Assembly (NCBI GenBank): GCA_944320355.1
Contig: CALUHC010000012.1
Location: forward strand, 1-47,338
Source: an uncultured Prevotella sp.
GTDB taxonomy: Bacteria; Bacteroidota; Bacteroidia; Bacteroidales; Bacteroidaceae
Direction: 5' to 3'
Length of the DNA: 47,338 nt
Shown here: piece after piece, positions 41,232 through 47,338 of the stretch
Numbering within the stretch: the stretch's first letter is position 1
How the letters are laid out: each line of letters starts with the position of its first letter
Translations under genes and position numbers: made by a program
The notes under the pieces: model-generated
Databases searched by the model: none
What the model saw: only the letters and a program-made list of their open reading frames with translations
Told to the model about the DNA's origin: nothing

Positions 41232-43136
41232 TCACTCTTCCACGATATTCTTGAACTTACCCCAGTCGCTGTCGGCTTTGTAGAAGCCGCTGCGGCCTGC
41301 CGGTACATGAAGCACGCACGAATTGAACAGGTCGGAATACGAGGTTGTGAACGCGTTGGCATTGCACACTGGCGGATAGGGCGCGTCTACATACAGGTGG
41401 CGCAACGGACAGCCGTGGAAGGCATAGTCGGATATCAGTTCGGTTGAGGCTCCGAGGCGGACGGTGTGCAGGGCGGTGCAGTTTTGGAATGTGCTTGTCG
41501 GCACTGTGCGAAGGCCGTCAGACAGGGTCACTTCCTCCACCCGGCTGCCGTAGAAGGCAGCCTGCCCCATATTCTTCACCCCGTCATTCATGGTGAAGCG
41601 GGTGATGCCACATTCACTGAAAGCGTAGTCGCCTATGCCGGTGACGCTCTCCGGGAGGACATAGTCGCCGGTCTTGGCCATTGGAAACCACACTATCTGT
41701 GTCTGCGCGGCATCCATCAGCACCCCGTCGCGGCTGCTGAAGGCAGTGCTGCCTGCCGATACGTTGACAGACTTCAGGGCCGAACATCCGGTAGAAGGGC
41801 TCACCTTGGTGGCCGTGGCCGGTATGGTGAGGGTGGTCAGAGAGGTGCAACCGCGCAGTGCGTTTTCCTCAATGGTTGTGGCGTCGGCGGGCAAAATCAC
41901 CGTGGTCAGCGCGGTGCAGTCGGCAAAGAGGCCGTAGCCCACCACGTTGTCACTTGTGTATCGCGATGAGCCATACGTGCCGCCGCCTTCCACTATGTGC
42001 GCGTCGGTCATGTCTACCACGGCGAGGCGGCCTTGCCCGGCGGCGCCCGTCGGCTCGCGTCCCATCATGCGGCGCAGGCAGCGCAGGTCGTCGCCGTTCA
42101 TCGGTCCAACGAACGCCAGTTCCGTGAACTTATATACATCGCTGCCTATGAGGCTTGCCAACTGTCCGGGGGCATCGAGCACGAAGGCGTTGCCCGTGGT
42201 CAGCGTGAGCGGTTCGCTTGTTGCCTCGCCGATGCTGTTGGCGGCATAGGCGCTGATTTCGTAGGAAGTGAGTAGCTCAAGGTCGCCGATGCGCACAGGG
42301 GATATCGTGTCGTTGTTTATGTTGTCAGTCACTTCAACGCGGCGGCGGTTGCCCGTGGCAGTCTCGGTGACATAAATTCCGGTGGCTGTGAGCGGCTCGC
42401 CGCCGTTGTCGGGCACGACATACTGCACCACCATGCTTGTCGGGCCGTAGCTGAGCAGCACAGGTTGCCCCACGGTTGGCTTGGTGTTGGGCAGCGTGGT
42501 GAAGGAGAGTGTGTCGCTGTGCGTCTCGGAATAGCCGTCGTTGGCCGTGAGGCAGAAGTAGTACGTCGTGTTGGCGGTGAGCCCGGTGAGGCGCACTGTT
42601 ATGCTGTCGGGGGTGAATATGATGCTGTCAGACACCGGTTCCAGGTTGTTGTCTGTGCCCAGCAGGCATTCCACTTCGGCCTCGCTCGTGTCCTTTACGT
42701 CCAGTTTGCCGTGCAGTGTCGCCTCGTTGTGCGTTATGTCTGTGGCCTCGCTCACCGTGGGTACCTTGCTCGCTTCGGTGCTAAAGGTCAGGCTGTTGCT
42801 CTTCATCGTGGTGCGTCCGTTGGTGGCCTGCAGGTAGAAGTGGTATTCCCGGCCGGGTGTCAGCCCGTCGACGCGCTGTGATACGCTGTCGCCGATGACG
42901 GTGGGCTGCTGTGTGATGATGGTCTCGTCCTGCCCGTTGCGGTTGATGGCGAAGTGCAGTTCGGGCATGGCCGTGGTGCCTTGCAGCTCCACCCTGCCGC
43001 AGAGGGTGGCTTCGGCGCGCGTCACGTCGGTCACTCCGGTGGCCGTCACCTTTGGGGCTATGTTGGTCGGAGCGTTGTCCGGGCTGCACGCGGCGGCCAC
43101 GATTGCCATTGTCAGTATGAGTAGTCTTGTCTTCAT
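41232..43136 (-). CDS. FN3 and BspA-type leucine-rich-repeat lipoprotein
   Basis: A 634-residue lipoprotein: a signal sequence ending in the lipobox region VAAACS (Cys17). Three fibronectin type III-like domains follow (about 28-120, 125-215, 220-320; each has the TYYF or REYHFYL strand). A C-terminal LRR_5/BspA block (about 390-600) has repeats such as CTALTTVILPADATTIEENAL. Such proteins are surface adhesins or structural lipoproteins in Bacteroidales. No enzyme motif. It is the last gene of the upper minus-strand group and is 155 bases from the previous gene, with a polypyrimidine repeat between. Confidence 0.9.
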   Translation of the reverse strand: MKTRLLILTMAIVAAACSPDNAPTNIAPKVTATGVTDVTRAEATLCGRVELQGTTAMPELHFAINRNGQDETIITQQPTVIGDSVSQRVDGLTPGREYHFYLQATNGRTTMKSNSLTFSTEASKVPTVSEATDITHNEATLHGKLDVKDTSEAEVECLLGTDNNLEPVSDSIIFTPDSITVRLTGLTANTTYYFCLTANDGYSETHSDTLSFTTLPNTKPTVGQPVLLSYGPTSMVVQYVVPDNGGEPLTATGIYVTETATGNRRRVEVTDNINNDTISPVRIGDLELLTSYEISAYAANSIGEATSEPLTLTTGNAFVLDAPGQLASLIGSDVYKFTELAFVGPMNGDDLRCLRRMMGREPTGAAGQGRLAVVDMTDAHIVEGGGTYGSSRYTSDNVVGYGLFADCTALTTVILPADATTIEENALRGCTSLTTLTIPATATKVSPSTGCSALKSVNVSAGSTAFSSRDGVLMDAAQTQIVWFPMAKTGDYVLPESVTGIGDYAFSECGITRFTMNDGVKNMGQAAFYGSRVEEVTLSDGLRTVPTSTFQNCTALHTVRLGASTELISDYAFHGCPLRHLYVDAPYPPVCNANAFTTSYSDLFNSCVLHVPAGRSGFYKADSDWGKFKNIVEE

Positions 43137-43264
43137 TTCCTTTTTTCTGGGAGAAGTGGGAGATTGGGGCTGGGAGTTTGGGGAGAGCTGGGAGGACTGA
43201 GGCAGCTGAGAGTGGTGGGATGACTCCGAGCGTTCTCCTGGATGCCTGCGCCATTCGGGGCTGG

Positions 43265-43303
43265 GCTTTACCCTTTTACCTTTTTGCTTTTTTACCTTTT
43301 ACC
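43265..43303. repeat. TTTTACC heptamer tract
   Basis: Units of TTTTACC, TTTTTGC and TTTTACC, as at 737-776 and 8491-8523. GCGCCATTCGGGGCTGGGC precedes it. It abuts the stop region of the next minus-strand gene. Confidence 0.65.
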
Positions 43304-44263
43304 CAGGTTCACTCCTATGCCCAGGCTGCCCTGCCAGTGCTTGCCGCCGATGGTTATGGCCGAGGCAGAGAGGCTGACTCGGCCTATGCGGAGCAGCGCT
43401 CCGGCCTCGGCCGCAATGCCCTTGTGGGTGAATCCGCGGTTGAGCGCCCAGCCTCCGCCCTCGCTGTCGTCCAGTTGCCATGCCGTGGCGTTGCGCCCGT
43501 AGCCGATGCCGTAGAACAGGTTGAGCCAACGGCACAGCCGGTGCACGGGGCCGAAGGTGACGGTGAACGACGAGTGGCGTGTCAGTCCGGTGTAATAAGG
43601 CAGCGCGCCGCTCATGTCGACATAGCCCTGCTCGTCGCATTCCGTGCGAGTGTCGCCGGTGGAACGCAGGTCGGTGGATATGTGGGCGAAGGCTCCGTGG
43701 CGGCGCATGAGCGTGGCCATGATGCCCCACGAGGGGCCGTTGGCATGGAATGCTGCCGTGAGCAGCACGTCGGCCGATAGCGGCAGGCGTGGTTTGTGCG
43801 TGCCTACGGTTATGGTGTCGGTGATGGTCTTGGTCAGTATCACCGTGTCGCGCTCCACTGCTGTTGCCTCTGTTGGCGTGCCAATGGTCATCTCGTAGGT
43901 GACGTGGCTCTCAAGCGGTGAGGCGAATCTGTAGTCGCGCAGCACGCCCCAACGTGGGTGCTTGATGGTTATCTTCTTCGAACCGGCTGGCAGGTAGAGC
44001 CATATCTCGCCCACCTCGTCGCGTCGCATGACTATGCCCAAGGGCGTGGAGAAGGCGAACTCGGCCGGGGCTATCACCTTCAGGAGCGCGCAGGCGTCGC
44101 CGTTGAGGTCGCGCACTGGCGATATGAACGCGCTCACGTCGTTGGGCAGCGTGCGGAACGCTGTCACGCTAAACTCCTGCGCCGAGGCCCGAAAGGCCGA
44201 GAGGGCGAGGAACAGCGCCATGAGTGCGGTTGCGAGGTGGGTGCGTCGGGTTGGTCTGTGCAT
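43292..44263 (-). CDS. Secreted protein with N-terminal PEGA-like domain and barrel-like C-terminus
   Basis: A 323-residue protein with a signal peptide (to about residue 29, FRASAQ). The N-terminal domain (30-125: FRTLPNDVSAFISPVRDLNG, GIVMRRDEVGEIWLYLPAG, KITIKHPRWGVLRDYRF) looks like a PEGA-type surface beta domain found in Bacteroidales exported proteins. The C-terminal half (about 160-323) has alternating hydrophobic strands with aromatic ends (FGPVHRLCRWLNLFYGIGYGRN, GSLGIGVNLGKR), like a small outer-membrane barrel. It begins 12 bases after the stop of the upstream gene, so the two are co-transcribed. Function unknown. Confidence 0.8.
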   Translation of the reverse strand: MHRPTRRTHLATALMALFLALSAFRASAQEFSVTAFRTLPNDVSAFISPVRDLNGDACALLKVIAPAEFAFSTPLGIVMRRDEVGEIWLYLPAGSKKITIKHPRWGVLRDYRFASPLESHVTYEMTIGTPTEATAVERDTVILTKTITDTITVGTHKPRLPLSADVLLTAAFHANGPSWGIMATLMRRHGAFAHISTDLRSTGDTRTECDEQGYVDMSGALPYYTGLTRHSSFTVTFGPVHRLCRWLNLFYGIGYGRNATAWQLDDSEGGGWALNRGFTHKGIAAEAGALLRIGRVSLSASAITIGGKHWQGSLGIGVNLGKR

Positions 44264-44275
44264 CGCTGTCGGGGG

Positions 44276-45310
44276 CTATTCTAAGTTGAAGTCGGTTATG
44301 TTGATAGGCCCTTCGTCGGCGTTTACGGCCGAGGCGGGCTGCCATGTGCGCACATGAATGAGCGGCATGGAGGGGTTGCGGAAGTCCCAGAGCAGGAACA
44401 GGTAGCCATCGTCGGCGTAGCTGTCGCTCTTGTAAAGCTGTCGCAGGCTCACGCCATAGATGCCGTCGACGGTGGGATGGCGCATGATGCGGAACGAGGA
44501 GAACGCCACGTCGATGCGGCTGTTGGCGGCAAAGGCGCGGCTGAGGCGGCTGATGTATTCCTTCTTGGTGCGCAGGAAGTACTCCACGCGCCCGCCCGGC
44601 TGCAGACCGCCCGCACCGTCAGCCGGTGCGTCTTTGACCACGTTGCCCACTATTATCAGTGCGCGGTCGCTGAACACCTGCCGCAGGAAGTCTATGTCCT
44701 TGGTGTTGTAGGCCGTGCGCAGGTGCTCGCAGTAGTTCAGTATCACCCGTCTCCTTTGGCCGTCTGACTCGTCGAGCTTGCCCGAGAGCACCTTTGCCGC
44801 TTCCTTGTAGAACGGGTTGGAGCGTGCCATGCTGCGCAGCTGGCTGTCACTCAGGCCGGCTGTGGCTGTGGCGTTGCCGGCGTTGTGCCGCTCCGCGGTG
44901 CCTGCCTTGGCCTTGGCCGGCGTGTTTTCGTCTATGGCGGCAGCCCTCTCGGCGGGCATGGGTGCTGCCTTTGCGTTGTCGGTGAAGGTTATGTGGCCGG
45001 TGCGGTCTATGCAGCCTTCGCGTCCCGTGGCGTTCTCGCGGAATCGCAGCAGGCCTCCACGGAACCGGACGTCGAGCAGGCAGTTGCGCACTGGGACGCT
45101 GAACACGCGGTTGCCCTCGGCGTCGTAGACCACGTAGGTCACTTTGCCACGGCTGTTCACCAGCCCCACAAGCTCCAGCCCCTCATGCACTCCGAAGCGC
45201 ATATCGCCGCTGCTGCCAGGCACATTGCGGGCAGGCCGCAGCCACAAGGCCACGGCCACGCCCGCAAGTATGAGCGTCAATGCTGATAGGATGGGCAGCA
45301 ACTTTTGCAT
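44276..45310 (-). CDS. Membrane-anchored protein with NTF2-like C-terminal domain, function unknown
   Basis: A 344-residue protein. One N-terminal TM helix (about 5-25, LPILSALTLILAGVAVALWL) is followed by a beta-rich segment with WG-repeat-like features (DAEGNRVFSVP, DRTGHITFTDN). An Ala-rich linker leads to a C-terminal domain (about 185-335) with EHLRTAYNTKDIDFLRQVFSD, TKKEYISRL, and YLFLLWDF. The latter suggests an NTF2-like fold; from memory the same domain recurs in unassigned Bacteroidales proteins. It is the first gene of a minus-strand group that continues with the PEGA-like gene 12 bases later. Confidence 0.8.
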   Translation of the reverse strand: MQKLLPILSALTLILAGVAVALWLRPARNVPGSSGDMRFGVHEGLELVGLVNSRGKVTYVVYDAEGNRVFSVPVRNCLLDVRFRGGLLRFRENATGREGCIDRTGHITFTDNAKAAPMPAERAAAIDENTPAKAKAGTAERHNAGNATATAGLSDSQLRSMARSNPFYKEAAKVLSGKLDESDGQRRRVILNYCEHLRTAYNTKDIDFLRQVFSDRALIIVGNVVKDAPADGAGGLQPGGRVEYFLRTKKEYISRLSRAFAANSRIDVAFSSFRIMRHPTVDGIYGVSLRQLYKSDSYADDGYLFLLWDFRNPSMPLIHVRTWQPASAVNADEGPINITDFNLE

Positions 45311-45338
45311 CTTTTTCCGTCAGGCGGGAACAACATTG

Positions 45339-45356
45339 TTGCAGTATGTACTGCAA
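45339..45356. promoter_or_regulatory. 18-bp dyad, candidate operator
   Basis: TTGCAGTA and TACTGCAA are perfect reverse complements separated by TG. The site is 28 bases upstream of the NTF2-like gene start, where no consensus promoter is visible. A dimeric regulator could bind here. Confidence 0.45.
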
Positions 45357-45519
45357 ACGCCGTGCCTGAACCCAGTGGCAGACCATCTTTTTGCCATATA
45401 CATTGTTCTGCTTCGCTTCTGTCGCGGCTTGTTGCCGGGAAGGCCAGGTTGCGCGGCATCATTTTGTCCGGCACGGCCGTGAGCTTTGTTTTTTGGCACA
45501 CGGCGCACAAGTCGCCTTG

Positions 45520-45650
45520 TCGTTGTAACCCACTGATAGTCAGTGGAATTGCGGTGTGTGCCGTTTCGCCCTCTGAAACGAGCCGTTTTGGCTTGTGAAA
45601 CGACCCGTTTCATCGGGTGAAACAGACCGTTTTGCGGGCCCAAACGGCAA
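45520..45650. repeat. Stand-alone 22-bp palindrome array, copy C
   Basis: Units at 45560-45581 (CCGTTTCG...GAAACGA), 45582-45603 (CCGTTTTG...GAAACGA), 45604-45626 (CCGTTTCA...GAAACAGA) and 45627-45648 (CCGTTTTG...CAAACGG). The preceding CTGATAGTCAGTG resembles the leader of the other arrays. It lies in the 734-base gene-free region 45311-46044, which also holds a MITE-like element. Confidence 0.8.
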
Positions 45651-45790
45651 CCTTTGTTTTTTGATACGTCCGTAGGCGGTGCGGCGGCATACGCATTTTT
45701 TGTTCTGTCACTGTGTTTTTGTATGCCAAAATGGCCTGACAGGTCGTGGGCTGTGCGTCAAAGGGCGGCGCGCAAGCCATTGGCGACAGT

Positions 45791-45970
45791 CTAAGAAGCT
45801 GTTTTGATTTTATCAAAGTCGGCTCTGCTTCTGCTGTCTTGAGTGCTTTTTCGGTCATGCTCGCCCGTTTGCTTCGTCGCGTAGCCCGCTATGCTCCTCT
45901 GCAGACGGACAAACATACCTCGAAAATCTAGCTCAACTCGACAGTTGACAAAATCCGAACAGCTTCTTAG
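45791..45970. mobile_element. MITE-like element, full-length copy
   Basis: 180 bp. Terminal repeats start CTAAGAAGCTGTTTTG and end CGAACAGCTTCTTAG, with a few mismatches. The centre has GTTTGCTTCG, TAGCCCGCTATG and TGCAGACGG, inverted relative to 20567-20741. No coding capacity. Confidence 0.75.
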
Positions 45971-46044
45971 ACGAGTGGGGCTCGCGGCCCGGCAGGCAAC
46001 CAAAGCACTCTTTATTTAACTTTTAATTTTTAACCTTTAACTCT

Positions 46045-46956
46045 TCACTGCCACTGCTCTATCTCGCCTCCTATCTCTATCTTCACCTGGTCGGGGTTGT
46101 CGGAGATTACGAGGTTGACGAGGTGCTCTGTGCCGGGCTTGAACTGGAATGTGCTCTCGTATATGTACGACACGCCTTTCATTATCACCTCTATGAGCGG
46201 CATACGGTTCTCCACGCGCTGCGGCACGATGATGGCCGTGTAGGTGAAGTCGCTCTGCTGGCGCGCGGTGATGGTGGCGCGTGTGCCGCGCACATAGCGC
46301 GTGGCCACGCCGGCGCTGAGGTCAATGGTGGCCGTTGGCACGGTGTTGTGCACATACACATCGGCCTCGGTGGGCATATCGCCCTCAAAGTCCTCGCCCT
46401 TCACGAGTCGGATAGTGAGCTTGCTCATTATGTGGCGGAAGGTGAGCGGTATTGGCTCGGCCGACGCGCTCACGCCCGCAGTGCGTGCATAGAGCAGGTC
46501 GCTGGCCTCATAGCCGCTCATGCCCGTCTCGGCGTCGGTGGCCCGCTGGTCAGTGCTCACGCTGAACGGCTGGTCCTCTATAGAGCTTACGGGCTGCGTG
46601 TAGGGGTAATAGGCGTAGGCGGTGTATGTGCCGTCGTCCCAGTAGAGGGTGCGCGAGGCCGTCCACGCGATGCCGCTCAGAGTCAGCGGCTCGTTGTTCA
46701 CAAGGTTGCCGCCTATCTCCAGCGGGGCATCCTCTTCGGCCACGAACAGCCCTATCTTGTCGCCGTCCTCAAAGCCCGCATCGGTGGCGCGGGTCTGGGC
46801 GGGGTGCGTTATGGCGAACGTCATCGGCGTGTGCCGTGCGTCGGCTGGCGCAGCGGCCTGCCGTGCGTCATCTTCATCTTGCGTGCATGATGAAATGGCA
46901 TGTATCACCAATGCGAAGCACGCGTAAGCGAATAATACAAATATCTGTCGTCTCAT
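46045..46956 (-). CDS. Fimbrillin-family lipoprotein (FimA/Mfa-like)
   Basis: A 303-residue protein with a lipoprotein signal (HAISSC, Cys at about residue 24). It shows the fimbrillin pattern: PMTFAITHPAQTRATD near the mature N-terminus, then GFEDGDKIGLFVAEED, a TLYWDDGTYTAYAYYPYTQP segment, a DLLYARTAGVS segment, PLTFRHIMSKLTIRLV and a C-terminal EIGGEIEQW strand. Fimbrillins are Bacteroidales pilus subunits assembled by donor-strand exchange after Arg cleavage. No other pilus genes are in the window. ATG 46956 is preferred over 46989 because the signal peptide begins RRQIFVLFAYACFAL. Confidence 0.88.
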   Translation of the reverse strand: MRRQIFVLFAYACFALVIHAISSCTQDEDDARQAAAPADARHTPMTFAITHPAQTRATDAGFEDGDKIGLFVAEEDAPLEIGGNLVNNEPLTLSGIAWTASRTLYWDDGTYTAYAYYPYTQPVSSIEDQPFSVSTDQRATDAETGMSGYEASDLLYARTAGVSASAEPIPLTFRHIMSKLTIRLVKGEDFEGDMPTEADVYVHNTVPTATIDLSAGVATRYVRGTRATITARQQSDFTYTAIIVPQRVENRMPLIEVIMKGVSYIYESTFQFKPGTEHLVNLVISDNPDQVKIEIGGEIEQWQ

Positions 46957-46989
46957 AATTATATTGGGTTTAAAGAATGGTACAGTCAA

Positions 46990-47130
46990 ATGGAGTTAAC
47001 GGGAGTTTGGGGCTTCGCCCCGAAGTTAGCGGAAGTTAGCGGACGAATGCTTTGCCACTGATTTCCCAGCTATTGTCCGTTAACTTCCGATGACCGCAGG
47101 TCATCTAACTTCGGTTAACTCCTTTCTACT
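46990..47130. repeat. Partial copy of the GTTAACTTCC repeat
   Basis: Contains GAGTTAACGGGAGTTTGG, two GGAAGTTAGCGG-type copies and GCTATTGTCCGTTAACTTCC, as at 31080-31200 and 41035-41105. It fills the gap before the fimbrillin gene. Confidence 0.7.
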
Positions 47131-47143
47131 CCATCCTGGCTTT

Positions 47144-47338
47144 TTACTTCAGCGGGCTGCCCTTGTGGATGCGCGGAGGCAGCTGGTAGTTGTGGATGGT
47201 GCGGCTGCTCACGTCCACGCTGCGGGTCACGGTGCCTGCGTCGCGCTTGTCGTTGGCAACGAACTCCTCGAACGAGTATTCCTCGCCGGCGTAGCGCTTG
47301 ATGCGCTTCACTATGCTCTCGCGGCTGATGGTGCTGTA
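47144..47338 (-). CDS. C-terminal part of an unrecognised protein (runs off the window)
   Basis: The last 64 codons of a minus-strand gene, ending at TAA 47144-47146. The visible sequence includes SRESIVKRIKRYAGEEYSFE, TVTRSVDVSSRTIHNYQLPP and a basic RIHKGSPLK end. Codon use is GC-rich like the neighbours. No family is recognised; its start is beyond base 47338. It is upstream of the fimbrillin gene on the same strand. Confidence 0.7.
   Translation of the reverse strand, partial: YSTISRESIVKRIKRYAGEEYSFEEFVANDKRDAGTVTRSVDVSSRTIHNYQLPPRIHKGSPLK

Overview
The window comes from a Bacteroidales bacterium, most likely a GC-rich member of the Prevotellaceae. Many genes are preceded by the Bacteroidota sigma-ABfr promoter pattern (TTG-type -33 box, about 19 bases, then TAnnTTTG). 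Other lineage markers are a hybrid two-component regulator (HTCS), T9SS-type C-terminal sorting regions, a fimbrillin lipoprotein, a BspA-type leucine-rich lipoprotein and the frr-rsgA gene pair. No rRNA, CRISPR array, prophage or intact transposase gene was seen.

Layout. Bases 1-1116 hold a tRNA-Thr with its terminator and a repeat-rich gene-free stretch. Bases 1117-4253 carry a secreted DUF362 protein, an Rpn/PD-(D/E)XK nuclease with an expanded 12-bp repeat, and yaaA. Bases 4303-9088 (minus) carry mutS2, rsgA and frr, with a decayed gene fragment between mutS2 and rsgA. Bases 9892-14174 carry cysK, an OmpR-type response regulator with its kinase, and an AraC regulator. nhaD follows on the minus strand, separated by a perfect 54-bp palindromic terminator.

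Bases 16268-38877 form a rhamnogalacturonan/rhamnose region. It contains a minus-strand HTCS sensor-regulator, a divergent PL11 rhamnogalacturonan lyase, a GH2 glycosidase and a large secreted T9SS protein. These are followed by rhaB, rhaA, rhaT, an opposed rhaD, then mnmA and a GH78 alpha-L-rhamnosidase. Together the enzymes could cut the rhamnogalacturonan-I backbone, trim galactose and rhamnose, import rhamnose and convert it to DHAP and lactaldehyde. No SusC/SusD pair is present in the window. A 29-bp site shared upstream of the PL11 gene and of the T9SS protein gene is a candidate HTCS operator.

Bases 38920-47338 carry ybjQ and a minus-strand set: an NTF2-like membrane-anchored protein, a PEGA-like/barrel protein, an FN3-LRR lipoprotein, a small regulator-like protein and a transmembrane Ser/Thr kinase. 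A fimbrillin and the C-terminus of an unknown gene complete the window. I infer that the minus-strand set is an uncharacterised envelope signalling locus.

The intergenic regions are unusually rich in several dispersed repeat families. These are (a) a ~330-bp element, four copies; (b) tandem arrays of 22-bp palindromic units built on CCGTTTTG/CGAAACGG, both inside (a) and as three stand-alone arrays; (c) a 175-180-bp inverted-repeat element resembling a MITE, four copies; (d) AAAAGGT polypurine tracts next to GGCTGCGCG; (e) a 44-bp tandem repeat plus a TTAACTTCC block that recurs inverted about 10 kb away. I do not recognise (a), (b) or (e) as described families; they are the most novel-looking content here.
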